DNA of 64,000 bases from Methylohalobius sp964654415 (GTDB lineage: Bacteria; Pseudomonadota; Gammaproteobacteria; Methylococcales; Methylothermaceae). The stretch spans positions 220,970 through 284,969 of the forward strand of contig CAZZIP010000003.1 in assembly GCA_964654415.1 (NCBI GenBank). Direction: 5' to 3'. This document shows positions 10,557 through 19,229 of this stretch, in pieces. Position 1 is the first letter of the stretch. Every line of letters begins with the position of its first letter. The position numbers were made by a program, and so were the translations under genes. The notes under the pieces are model-generated. The model saw only the letters and a program-made list of their open reading frames with translations, did not search any database and was not told the DNA's origin.

Positions 10557-12872
10557 ATGTCCACTCTCGCACGGGCGCTGACTCGCTTCGAACAGATGCC
10601 TTATGCTTCTTATGAGATCGACACGGCAGTCTATGACCGCGCTGTGCGCCTGTTCCGTTTCGCCAAACGCTTTCTCCACCTCAATTTCAAACTCCACGCG
10701 CCGCAAGACCTAGTCCACCAAGCCCAAATTTTCGTCTTTAATCACTTTGCCCGTTTCGAGACCTTCATTCCCCAGTACCTGATCTACGAGTGCTGCGGCG
10801 CTTATTGCTGCGCTATCGCGCACCGGGAGTTGTTCGAGATCGATGAGCACCTCACCCGCCTGATGCTGGCCATGGGCGCCATCCCCCACGACCATCCTCA
10901 GTTGATGCCGCTGTTGGCGACCCAAATCCTGCGCGGACGCAAGATCATCATCTTCCCGGAAGGGGGCATGGTAAAGGACAGGCGCGTCGTCGACCGCAAA
11001 GGGCGCTATAGCATCTATTCCCGTTCCGCTCTCGATCGTCGCCGCCAACACACCGGTGCGGCAGTGCTAGGACTGGCTTTGGATCTTTTCAAACAGGCGG
11101 TCCTCAAGGCCCACGCTTGCGGTCAGGAAGAGCAGCTCGACCGCTGGCAGCAGCAGTTGAACCTACCCGACCGCAATGAATTTCTCGCCCGCTGCCGTGA
11201 GCCGACCGTGATCGTGCCGGCCAACATCACCTTTTTCCCCTTGCGCATCGACGACAACCTGATCAAACGGGTCATCGAAACCATCCGCCCGGGAATCAGC
11301 AAACGCCTGCTGGAAGAGCTTTTGATCGAAAGCAATCTGCTGTTAAAAGACAGCGACATGGACATCCACCTAAGCGATCCCATTCGGGTAGACGCCTTCT
11401 TTAGGTTTTGGGAACGCAAGTTGATATCTAAAGCCCTGCCGCCGATCAGCAGCTTAGAGGAAATCTTCACCTGGCGTACCAGCTCAGATTTAAAGCGGCG
11501 ATGGTTGGCCAGATCTCTGCGTCAAAACGCTCGCCGCATCCGAGACCAGTACATGGTGGCCATGTATCAGGCGGTCACCGTCAATCTGTGCCATTTGGCC
11601 GCAACGACGATCTACGAGGTATTGAAGCGCAAGCGCGACCAGATTCCCAAGGACTCCTTCCGCAAGGCGCTGTACCTAGCAATCAAACAGGTCCAACAAG
11701 AGCCAAAACTATTTTTGCACCGCAGCTTGCGCAACCCTGAAAGCTACCAAGATCTGCCCGACGCCGAACCGCCATCTCTCCAGCAATTTCTTTGCACTGC
11801 AGAAAGCGCCGGCTTGATCGAACCGGTCGGCGGCTGCTATCACTTCCTGCCCAAGTTGGAAGAAGAGTTCGAACTCGACACCGTCCGCCTGGAAAATCCA
11901 GTTCTCGTCTATGCCAATGAGGTCGCACCATTGTCACGCCTCCGGGAGATCGTCGGTCAGGCGCTCGATCAGGCAGATTGGCTCCCGCCGCATCATATGG
12001 CTCGCTTGCGTTTCGCCGACGAAATCTTAGCCTTCAAATGGGACAAGGAGCTATATTCAGCTCCCTATTTTGCCGAGATCAATCGGCAGGAAACCTCCGT
12101 TGCCAACGGCGAGCCGTTTTTGTTTCAACCCCCATCGCCAACCGCCAAAGGCGTACTATTGATCCACGGCCTGCTTGCCTCCCCCGCGGCGATGCGGCCA
12201 TTGGGGGAAGTTTTAGCACAAGCCGGCTACACTGTGCTGGGAGTGCGCCTTAAAGGTCACGGCACTTCCCCTTATGACTTGCGCGAGCGCGAGTTTAAGG
12301 ATTGGTTGCTTTCCGTCCAGCGTGGTTTTCTGATCCTGAGAGAACTGACCGAAATCATCGCCATCGTCGGCTTCTCTACCGGAGGGCTATTGGCCTTGCA
12401 TCTGGCCGCCGATCAGCCCGACCAGTTGGCAGCCGTCGCGGCAGTCTCCCCCCCGGTCAAATTCCGCAGTCCCACCATGGCGCTGGTGCCTTTAGTCCAT
12501 CAGGCCCAGCGCCTGACTGCGTGGATGCCGGACGGCGGTTTTAAGGGATTTATACCCAACCAGTCGGAGCATCCGCAGATCAACTACCGTCACGTCCCGA
12601 TCCAGGCACTCCAAGAACTTCGCGAGCTCATCTCCGAAACCAAGGCGCGCCTTCCCGATGTCAAATGCCCGGTGCTGATTCTGCAAGGGGACGGCGACCC
12701 GGTGGTCGATCCGGACAGCGCCCAGATTATCTTCGACCAATTGGGCACGCACCGCAAAACCCTGAGTTTGATCGGCGCCCGCCGGCACAATATCGTGTTC
12801 GACGATCCCGGCGGCGTCCACAACCTGATCCGGTTCTTCATCGACCAATATTGCATTATTCCTCATGACTGA
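10557..12872 (+). CDS. Fusion of a PlsB/PlsC-type acyltransferase and an alpha/beta hydrolase
   Basis: A 771-residue protein with two enzymes in one chain. The N-terminal part resembles glycerolipid acyltransferases: NHFARFE gives H-x4-E (His63, Glu68) where the family usually has H-x4-D, and IFPEGG (132-137) is the substrate-binding motif. The C-terminal part (from about residue 525) is a monoglyceride-lipase-like alpha/beta hydrolase with LLIHGL, nucleophile motif GFSTGG (Ser607), and likely Asp714 and His744 completing the triad. fadD overlaps its 3' end by 8 bases. Together they suggest lipid remodelling: release of a fatty acid, its activation to acyl-CoA and transfer to an acceptor. No good ribosome site precedes the ATG, so the start is tentative. 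Confidence 0.85.
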   Translation: MSTLARALTRFEQMPYASYEIDTAVYDRAVRLFRFAKRFLHLNFKLHAPQDLVHQAQIFVFNHFARFETFIPQYLIYECCGAYCCAIAHRELFEIDEHLTRLMLAMGAIPHDHPQLMPLLATQILRGRKIIIFPEGGMVKDRRVVDRKGRYSIYSRSALDRRRQHTGAAVLGLALDLFKQAVLKAHACGQEEQLDRWQQQLNLPDRNEFLARCREPTVIVPANITFFPLRIDDNLIKRVIETIRPGISKRLLEELLIESNLLLKDSDMDIHLSDPIRVDAFFRFWERKLISKALPPISSLEEIFTWRTSSDLKRRWLARSLRQNARRIRDQYMVAMYQAVTVNLCHLAATTIYEVLKRKRDQIPKDSFRKALYLAIKQVQQEPKLFLHRSLRNPESYQDLPDAEPPSLQQFLCTAESAGLIEPVGGCYHFLPKLEEEFELDTVRLENPVLVYANEVAPLSRLREIVGQALDQADWLPPHHMARLRFADEILAFKWDKELYSAPYFAEINRQETSVANGEPFLFQPPSPTAKGVLLIHGLLASPAAMRPLGEVLAQAGYTVLGVRLKGHGTSPYDLREREFKDWLLSVQRGFLILRELTEIIAIVGFSTGGLLALHLAADQPDQLAAVAAVSPPVKFRSPTMALVPLVHQAQRLTAWMPDGGFKGFIPNQSEHPQINYRHVPIQALQELRELISETKARLPDVKCPVLILQGDGDPVVDPDSAQIIFDQLGTHRKTLSLIGARRHNIVFDDPGGVHNLIRFFIDQYCIIPHD

Positions 12873-14538
12873 CCAACCCTGGCTCAAGCTCTATCCACCG
12901 AGCCTTCCGGCGGACCTTCCGCCTCTCCAGGACGCCTCTTTAGTGGCCTTATTCGAACGCATAAGCCGGCAGTTTGCCGATCTCTCAGCCTTAGAGAACC
13001 TGGGCACCCTCCTTACCTATCGTGACTGGGATCGATTGTCTTTGCGGTTTGCCCACAGCTTACGCCGACGGGGATTGGAGAAAGGCGAGCGGCTGGCGAT
13101 CATGCTGCCCAACCTGCTGCAATTCCCGGTCGTCCTGATGGGCGCCCTGCGCGCGGGTCTTACCGTGGTCAACATCAATCCACTGTTCACACCCCGGGAA
13201 TTAGCGCAGGAACTCATAGATTCCGAGGCTTCCGGGATCGTCCTGCTGGCCAATTTCGGCCACGTTCTGGAACGCGCCTTAGCTGAGTTCGGGCTGGTGC
13301 TCAAACACATCTTCGTCACCGAAGCTGGTGATCTTTGCCCGGCACCCAAGCGCCAGCTGATAAATTGGACTTTGCGGTACTTCAAGCGCAAAGTACCGCC
13401 TTTCCAGCTACCGGTCACTGTGACCTTGCGTCAGGCCATCGAGGAAGGCCGGGAAACGCCGCTGGACGTACCCCTGGAACCCGAAGACCTCGCCTTCCTT
13501 CAATACACCGGCGGCACCACCGGCACCCCCAAAGGGGCGATGCTCTCCCACGCTAACCTGCTTGCCAACATCGAACAAGCGCGCCTATGGCTGACCTGCC
13601 AGGACTTCCGCAAGCACCTGGAAAGCGGCTGTGAACAGGTCGTCACTGCCCTCCCCCTGTATCACATCTTCGCCTTGACCGCCAATCTGTGGGTTGGGAT
13701 GGCATTGGGAGTGTTCAACCATCTCGTCACTGATCCGCGGGATTTGCAAAGCCTGATCAAAACCATAGGCAAATTCAAACCTTCAGTTATCACCGGGGTC
13801 AACACCTTGTTCAACCATCTGCTCCAGACTCCAGGGTTTTCTCAGCTGGATTTCTCCACTTTGAAACTTACCTTGTCCGGCGGCATGGCCATGCAGAAAG
13901 CGGTTGCCGAGCGCTGGCAAGAGATCACCGGCTGTCCAGTGTTAGAAGGCTATGGGCTGACCGAAGCCTCACCGGTAGTAACTTTAAACCCTTTAGACTT
14001 AGACACTTTCACCGGCAGTATCGGTCTGCCGCTGCCGGGCACCGACTGCCGGATCGTGGATGACAGCCGGCTTCTTCCTCCGGGAGAAGCCGGGGAATTG
14101 TGCGTACGCGGTCCACAAGTGATGCGCGGTTACTGGAAGAAGTCAGAGGAAACTCGCTTGGTCCTGAATGAGGAAGGCTGGTTGCGCACCGGCGACATTG
14201 CCAAGATGGACGAGCGGGGATTCTTTTACCTGGTAGATCGCAAAAAGGACATGATCCTGGTCTCCGGTTTCAACGTCTATCCCAGCGAGATCGAGGAAAT
14301 AGTAAACGCCCATCCGAAGGTTAAAGAGTGCGCCGCAGTGGGGGTGCCAGACATAAGTACCGGCGAGGCGGTGAAATTAATCGTGGTCAAAGCCGACCCG
14401 ACTCTGACCGAAAGCGAGATCCAAACCTGGTGCCGCGCCAACCTCACTGCCTACAAGCGCCCTCGTCTGATCGAATTTCGGAATGAACTCCCAAAGTCCG
14501 CAGTGGGCAAGATTCTGCGCCGAAAACTTCGCGACTGA
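12865..14538 (+). CDS. fadD: Long-chain fatty acid-CoA ligase
   Basis: A 557-residue member of the adenylate-forming enzyme family that activates fatty acids with ATP and CoA at the inner face of the membrane. The ATP motif YTGGTTGTPKGAML, the segment LPLYHIFALTANLW typical of FadD, EGYGLTEASP, the GWLRTGD hinge region and the C-terminal lysine motif SAVGKILRR are all present. Length fits the E. coli protein (561). Its start overlaps the acyltransferase/hydrolase gene, so the two are translationally coupled and probably act on the same fatty acids. Confidence 0.95.
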   Translation: MTDQPWLKLYPPSLPADLPPLQDASLVALFERISRQFADLSALENLGTLLTYRDWDRLSLRFAHSLRRRGLEKGERLAIMLPNLLQFPVVLMGALRAGLTVVNINPLFTPRELAQELIDSEASGIVLLANFGHVLERALAEFGLVLKHIFVTEAGDLCPAPKRQLINWTLRYFKRKVPPFQLPVTVTLRQAIEEGRETPLDVPLEPEDLAFLQYTGGTTGTPKGAMLSHANLLANIEQARLWLTCQDFRKHLESGCEQVVTALPLYHIFALTANLWVGMALGVFNHLVTDPRDLQSLIKTIGKFKPSVITGVNTLFNHLLQTPGFSQLDFSTLKLTLSGGMAMQKAVAERWQEITGCPVLEGYGLTEASPVVTLNPLDLDTFTGSIGLPLPGTDCRIVDDSRLLPPGEAGELCVRGPQVMRGYWKKSEETRLVLNEEGWLRTGDIAKMDERGFFYLVDRKKDMILVSGFNVYPSEIEEIVNAHPKVKECAAVGVPDISTGEAVKLIVVKADPTLTESEIQTWCRANLTAYKRPRLIEFRNELPKSAVGKILRRKLRD

Positions 14539-14594
14539 AGCGTTTTTTGTTCCAGATCAAAAACCGAACCTAGCTTAGGTGGTAGTTTAAGCCA

Positions 14595-14613
14595 CGCCAG
14601 ATTGCATCTGGCG
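14595..14613 (+). other. Perfect hairpin in the leader of the small membrane-protein gene
   Basis: CGCCAGAT (14595-14602) and ATCTGGCG (14606-14613) form an 8-bp stem with a three-base loop. No T-run follows, so it is not a standard terminator. It ends about 30 bases before the ATG at 14644 and may be a transcript-stabilising or regulatory element. Confidence 0.55.
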
Positions 14614-14643
14614 AGGTTAATAACAAAATTTTGGAGAGATCTG

Positions 14644-14811
14644 ATGAGCGAACAACCCAAGCAGGAAAAAGACTACTTTTGGTACATTATCGCCGCCGTC
14701 ATCGCCGCCGTAGCGATGACCTTGTGGATGGTGAAAAGCCAAGAGCATGGTAAATATGTCACCAGCCAACAGGCCATCGAGCAAGACAAAGCTTTCTCCG
14801 CCTATCGGTGA
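14644..14811 (+). CDS. Small single-pass membrane protein, unknown function
   Basis: A 55-residue protein: hydrophilic N-terminus (MSEQPKQEKDYFW), one membrane helix (about residues 13-30, YIIAAVIAAVAMTLWMV) and a charged tail. GGAGAG precedes the ATG at 14644 with good spacing. It stands alone between fadD and a terminator at 14855-14890. I recognise no family. Confidence 0.7.
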   Translation: MSEQPKQEKDYFWYIIAAVIAAVAMTLWMVKSQEHGKYVTSQQAIEQDKAFSAYR

Positions 14812-14854
14812 TTGGTTTTACCTCTTGACTCCTCCTTCTCTGTGTTAAATTGAT

Positions 14855-14890
14855 AGAGAGGTGACGTTAAAAAATCACCTCTCTTCTTGT
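14855..14890 (+). terminator. Terminator between the small gene and xoxJ, possibly bidirectional
   Basis: AGAGAGGTGA (14855-14864) and TCACCTCTCT (14875-14884) form a perfect 10-bp stem, followed on the plus strand by TCTTGT and further T residues. It lies between two converging genes and may serve both; the tail is more T-rich on the plus strand. Confidence 0.8.
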
Positions 14891-14891
14891 T

Positions 14892-15716
14892 TCAGAGCAG
14901 ATTGCCTTCCTTGTCCACCAGCGGGACCTGATAGCGCTTGAGCAGTGCTATGATTGCTTCGCGCTTTTGCTCGATCAGCTCATCGAGCTGGGCTTTCAAG
15001 GCCTTGTCTTCACGTCTTACCCCCATGGCGATGGCATAATCGAAGCGGATCCCAGGTTCTGATTTGAGCGGCAACATGCGGTAATGTTTAGGATGCTTGA
15101 GGCTCAGATAGGCGCCGATCGGCCCCCAGACGACCGCCATGTTGACGTTGCCCGCAGCGAATTCCTTTTCCAAGGTCATAGCGGTGTTGACCCTGGGATC
15201 GCCGGTCATCGCTTGATAAGTGCGTCCCTGCTCAATAAGGCCGTGGCGCAACAGCCAGGTAACCCCTGGAGTACGGTCAAACATGGCGATCTTGAGCTTG
15301 GCTTTGCGTTCGGCAGGCAACTCAAAAAGTTGTTCTGCAGTTTGAATATCGTCGAAGCCTTTACCTTTGGCGATCACCAATACGTAGGTAGAGCGGTAAT
15401 AAGGTTTAGTCGTCGCGGCCAATTCGAATCCGGCAGGCAGCCCCATGACCACGTCGCACTTGTAGCGGTCGGTTTCGGGGTCTTTGGCCTGCAGGGTGTT
15501 GCGCAAGAAACCGATCCGCTGTGGGTACCAGGTATACTCAACCGGTTTTCCCAGTGCCTCGGCGAACAGGCGGGCGATTTGGTTCTCAAATCCTTCCTCC
15601 TGCTTGGTAGACAGAGGAGGATTGACTGGATCGGCACAGACCCTGAAGGGCTCGGCGTAAACGATCCCGGTCCAGAACACGAACGACATAACAGCAATCA
15701 GCAGGCGAATCAGCAT
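14892..15716 (-). CDS. xoxJ: Methanol-dehydrogenase-associated periplasmic binding protein (XoxJ/MxaJ type)
   Basis: A 274-residue protein with a signal peptide (residues 1 to about 20) followed by a bacterial solute-binding fold starting FRVCADPVNPPLS. This opening and YKCDVVMGLPAGFELAATTKPYYRS mark the subfamily linked to quinoprotein alcohol dehydrogenases. XoxJ is required for, or helps activation of, lanthanide-type methanol dehydrogenase in the periplasm. The ATG at 15716 follows GGAG; longer in-frame starts would bury the signal peptide. xoxF lies some 21 kb away instead of next door, and no cytochrome xoxG gene is in the window. The assignment to Xox rather than Mxa follows from the xoxF here and is inference. 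Confidence 0.85.
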   Translation of the reverse strand: MLIRLLIAVMSFVFWTGIVYAEPFRVCADPVNPPLSTKQEEGFENQIARLFAEALGKPVEYTWYPQRIGFLRNTLQAKDPETDRYKCDVVMGLPAGFELAATTKPYYRSTYVLVIAKGKGFDDIQTAEQLFELPAERKAKLKIAMFDRTPGVTWLLRHGLIEQGRTYQAMTGDPRVNTAMTLEKEFAAGNVNMAVVWGPIGAYLSLKHPKHYRMLPLKSEPGIRFDYAIAMGVRREDKALKAQLDELIEQKREAIIALLKRYQVPLVDKEGNLL

Positions 15717-15815
15717 CGATGCACTCCATGAGGATTGGTTAAAGCACGATTTTCTTGTCGGCGGAGAAATTTTTAGGTAGCTTAGTTTCCCATCTTTACT
15801 CAAGGCCATAGCTCC

Positions 15816-16208
15816 ATGACCCTCCAAGCCAAAGACATCATGCAACCGGAGGTGGTCTCTGTCCCTCCGGAAATGACCCTCGACCAATTCGAGGAGTTCC
15901 TAACTATCCAAGACATCGACGGCGCCCCGGTTCAAAACGCTGCCGGAGAGATCGTCGGCATCGCCTCTAAGACCGATGTCGTGCGCGCCTTGCGTTTCCA
16001 GGAAGGCGACCGCCTCAGGTTGAGCGGGAAAAATATCACTGTGGGCGACATCATGACTGACGAGGTGGTCTTCGTCCCGCCCGACCTCTCCCCTCGAGAG
16101 GTAGCCGAACTGATGATCGAGCATCGTATCCACCGGGTTCTAGTGGGGGATAAGCGCTGCGTGCGTGGAATCATCACCGCCTTCGATCTCCTCCGCCTAG
16201 TCCGTTAG
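15816..16208 (+). CDS. Two-CBS-domain protein
   Basis: A 130-residue protein made entirely of two CBS repeats (about 4-62 and 72-129): DIMQPEVVSVPPEMT...DIDGAPV...G and DIMTDEVVFVPPDLS...HRIHRVLV. Paired CBS domains bind adenine nucleotides or S-adenosyl ligands and act as regulatory modules. Its stop overlaps that of metA on the other strand. The partner protein cannot be deduced. Confidence 0.9.
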   Translation: MTLQAKDIMQPEVVSVPPEMTLDQFEEFLTIQDIDGAPVQNAAGEIVGIASKTDVVRALRFQEGDRLRLSGKNITVGDIMTDEVVFVPPDLSPREVAELMIEHRIHRVLVGDKRCVRGIITAFDLLRLVR

Positions 16209-17275
16209 ATTTCAAGTCCCAGAGGATTGTCTGGGTCTACCCCGGGCATGAACGGCACCCGCCGATCCTGGTCGGTCACCTGGTAGACCAGACCCAACCA
16301 GTTGTTAAACACCGCCTTGGCAGTATCGCGCCAGGTGTTGTCAAGCAGCGGCAGCAAAGCGCTTTCAGGAAACGACGGCAATTCCTCTCCTCGACGCCTG
16401 GCGCTCTCCACCGCTGCCCGATAATCCCGCAAGATCGCCTGGGCTTTAGGGTTGAAATAATTGTCCACCAGCGGCGGATAGTCCTCGCGCTCGCCGCTGC
16501 AATACCTTCCTACTTCGCGTTTGTATTCTTTAAGCAAGCTGACAGTGTCGTATTCGGGATGTCCTTGGAAGTATACCACTCGGAGCAAATCCGGGCTAAC
16601 CGCTAAGTGCACCCCAGCTGCTTCGCTTTCCACCAGGATTTTCAATCCCACCTGCTCTAGATCCTCGCGGAACAGTTCGTTGAAACGCGAGTGAGGCACG
16701 TCGAAGCGGGTATTGATGTCGGCGACCAGAGGATGGCGCGGGTTGACCACCCGGTGGGAATAGACTCCCCAACGTTTGGCCGGCAGGCGGGTGCGGCGGA
16801 TACCATAAGAATACTGCACCAAGGCGTGGGTGGCCAGGCACGAGCACAGGATAGAAGTCACATGCTGCCTGGCCCAATCGAATACCTCGGTCAAAGGTTC
16901 CCAGAAAGGCTCCTCGGAGATGTCGGCGTGGGTTACGTTGGCGCCGCTGATGATCAGCGCATCCAACCCCTCCGCGCGGATCTTCTCGAACGGCTCGTAG
17001 TAACGCTCGATGTGGGCACGAGCCTCGGCCCCTCGCTCCAAGCCCTCGATGGTAAAAGGATGAACGTAAAACTGGACGATCTGGTTACACCCTCCAAGCA
17101 GGCGGAAAAACTGCCGTTCGGTGGCTTCTAGTGCCTTGTCCGGCATCATGTTGAGCAGACCGATGTGGAGCTCGCGGATATCCTGATGGCGGGCGGCGTC
17201 CAGCGGCAAGACTTTCTGGCCTTCGGCTCTGAGGCGTTCAAAAGTAGGCAGTTCGGTATGAGCAACCAAGGGCAT
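16205..17275 (-). CDS. metA: Homoserine O-acyltransferase, MetA family
   Basis: A 356-residue cytoplasmic enzyme that acylates homoserine in the first committed step of methionine synthesis. The nucleophile Cys146 in CSCLATH aligns with Cys142 of E. coli MetA, and GHPEYD (His239, Glu241) supplies the rest of the catalytic site. GGAGGAAGG before the ATG at 17275 fixes the start; an upstream in-frame start lies inside the preceding ATPase gene. Whether succinyl- or acetyl-CoA is used cannot be told with confidence. It follows an uncharacterised ATPase gene by only 13 bases and belongs to the same transcript. Confidence 0.93.
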   Translation of the reverse strand: MPLVAHTELPTFERLRAEGQKVLPLDAARHQDIRELHIGLLNMMPDKALEATERQFFRLLGGCNQIVQFYVHPFTIEGLERGAEARAHIERYYEPFEKIRAEGLDALIISGANVTHADISEEPFWEPLTEVFDWARQHVTSILCSCLATHALVQYSYGIRRTRLPAKRWGVYSHRVVNPRHPLVADINTRFDVPHSRFNELFREDLEQVGLKILVESEAAGVHLAVSPDLLRVVYFQGHPEYDTVSLLKEYKREVGRYCSGEREDYPPLVDNYFNPKAQAILRDYRAAVESARRRGEELPSFPESALLPLLDNTWRDTAKAVFNNWLGLVYQVTDQDRRVPFMPGVDPDNPLGLEI

Positions 17276-17288
17276 GTCCTTCCTCCTC

Positions 17289-18152
17289 TCATTTGTTATA
17301 AGCTGTAGCTTCTTTGGCCGCGATGGCATCAGCCACCAACTGGAGAAAATCCTGTTCGTCGCGCACCTTGGCCGCCTCGTTGGCATCGACAACATAGCCG
17401 TAGCGGTCGGCGATTGCTTGATAGCGCGGCAGGCGGCTCAAAAACAAGCGGGGAAATACCCAAGTTACAAACTCATCCGGAGGGATTTCGTCCGGCCTGG
17501 CATAGCCGCGTTCGGCCATGAACTCGGCCAGTTGCCGGTCTAGAAATTCCTCCCGGTAATACAAGGGCTTGGGATTTTTGCGGGCGCGCTCGATCAGCGT
17601 CTGCTCTAACTCCGGCGTGGTTTTGATATACAGGATCAGGGTATGCTCGGCCAACGATTCCAGCACTTCTGGAGCATCTAGCTCGCATACGCTGCCCCCG
17701 GCATCGTTGACAAAGTGCCGATACCCGTAAATGTCACGCGCTTTTTCGATGAAAATTGGCACGTCCAACATGGCCGCGATCTCCGCCTGACGGTGGAGCG
17801 CCTGACGGCGCTTGAATTCCTCAAGCGGCAACCCCCCCTGGGCAGGATCGCCGATCTTGCCCAAGAAACTCGCGATAGGGGCCAGATTGTCTACGGTGAT
17901 GTTGCTGCAGATATAGATGGAATCGGACCTAAGCAGGTCGCGCAGGAAAGGCACCTGCATCGCTTGGCGTTTGATATTATCCAGGATCGGCTCCTCCAGA
18001 TATTTGGTACCGATCCGATAATCGCCCGAGAAGTGGAACCATTCCGCCTTGGGCAACTTGTTGGCTAGAGTAGTCTTGCCAACCCCAGACATCCCAAGCA
18101 AGGTAATGCGTTTGGCATCCCAGTCCAAAAACTCTCGTGGCGTCATTCTCAT
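17289..18152 (-). CDS. P-loop ATPase of unknown function, first gene of the metA operon
   Basis: A 287-residue protein with a Walker A motif GMSGVGKTT (20-28) near the N-terminus and a kinase-like layout (FHFSGDYRIGTKYLEE, then IFIEKARDIYGYRHFVNDAGG). It may be a small-molecule kinase or regulatory ATPase. Two ATG codons two residues apart are possible starts. It ends 13 bases before metA, so the pair is surely co-transcribed, which points to a role in methionine or sulfur metabolism. No specific family name is recognised. Confidence 0.8.
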   Translation of the reverse strand: MRMTPREFLDWDAKRITLLGMSGVGKTTLANKLPKAEWFHFSGDYRIGTKYLEEPILDNIKRQAMQVPFLRDLLRSDSIYICSNITVDNLAPIASFLGKIGDPAQGGLPLEEFKRRQALHRQAEIAAMLDVPIFIEKARDIYGYRHFVNDAGGSVCELDAPEVLESLAEHTLILYIKTTPELEQTLIERARKNPKPLYYREEFLDRQLAEFMAERGYARPDEIPPDEFVTWVFPRLFLSRLPRYQAIADRYGYVVDANEAAKVRDEQDFLQLVADAIAAKEATAYNK

Positions 18153-18320
18153 GGGAACGTGTGCCCTCTAACGATCGATTAGCAAAATAATGATAACTCT
18201 AATACAGGGATAAATGCCTTCTTTGGATTTTGGCCAAAACTTTCAGTTCCTGAAAAATCATCAACATGTCATAATTAGGCTACATAATTTTGCTAGCAGG
18301 CGACACTCAAGGTATTGTCG

Positions 18321-19229
18321 ATGCCTTCAACCACCCGGGGATGGAAAGCGGCTCGGTTCGCAACAGGACTTTTGCTTGGCTGGTTCGCGCTTGCTACAGG
18401 CGCTCAGCCTACTTTGACCCTTCCCGATTGGAGCGAACTGACGCTAGAGTTATCTCCAACCTTGATAGTCAAGGCCGACCTGAAAACGACCGTCGCAGAA
18501 CAGGCCAAACCCAAACTGCTCGAACGCCCCGGTGCGCTTCAACCACCACCGCAAAGCGTCGTCTATCACCTGACGGTGGAAACCCGCCTGAAATGGTTCC
18601 TGTCAAGCAAGACCTGGATGGGCGAACTGTGGCTTAAGCCCGACTTGACTGCCCTGCAGCGAACCCGTCTCAAAATCGGACCTTCGAGCAATTATAAAAC
18701 CTACCGCTACGCTGACCGAGGCGTTTATCGGACCCGCCACCAGCCTAAGGATTCAGACCAGATGCTTCAGCCTCCCCAGACCTGGTCAATCGTCAACGAA
18801 ACTTTCTACCCTTTTCTCGAGGCCACCAAACGCTGCGCTCTTATTTCTGACCCATACGTCATTCTCCTGTTGCTTTCCCAGGATTGGCTCGCTACCGAAA
18901 TGGTCATCTGCATGTTTAACCAGGAAGGTGTGTACCAGGTAAGCCTTCAGCGTACCGGCGTCCAAACCGTGCAAGCGAATTATCGCCTTGCGCAAAATTC
19001 CAAATCCCACCGGGTTCAAGCCCTCGTCCAGGCAGAGCGCATCTTAGTCCATCCGCTTCCACCAGACTCCAACGCCGGTAGAGACCCGGAGCCATTCGAA
19101 TTCCTCGGTATGGAAGGCGACATCGTGTTCTTACGCGACCCCAAAACCCACCTTCCGCTCCAGATCGAAGGCAAGGTTCCTGGATTTGGCCAGGCCCAAC
19201 TGCAGCTGACCAAGGTCAAGCTGCGCTAA
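18321..19229 (+). CDS. Exported protein of unknown function (DUF3108-like)
   Basis: A 302-residue protein with an N-terminal signal peptide (cleavage after about ATGA, residue 28). The mature part is beta-rich with repeated aromatic and charged alternations (VVYHLTVETRLKW...GELWLKPD...YKTYRYADRGVYRTRH), and its last third ends in LPLQIEGKVPGFG, which is reminiscent of DUF3108 envelope proteins. ATG 18321 was preferred over the TTG two codons upstream. It converges on the phosphohexomutase gene with a 14-base tail overlap. Function unknown; the family suggestion is weak. Confidence 0.65.
   Translation: MPSTTRGWKAARFATGLLLGWFALATGAQPTLTLPDWSELTLELSPTLIVKADLKTTVAEQAKPKLLERPGALQPPPQSVVYHLTVETRLKWFLSSKTWMGELWLKPDLTALQRTRLKIGPSSNYKTYRYADRGVYRTRHQPKDSDQMLQPPQTWSIVNETFYPFLEATKRCALISDPYVILLLLSQDWLATEMVICMFNQEGVYQVSLQRTGVQTVQANYRLAQNSKSHRVQALVQAERILVHPLPPDSNAGRDPEPFEFLGMEGDIVFLRDPKTHLPLQIEGKVPGFGQAQLQLTKVKLR

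Noticed and set aside
18153..18320. Riboswitch in front of the ATPase-metA operon
   Set aside because: The region is AT-rich with only weak complementary stretches and none of the conserved SAM-riboswitch cores.
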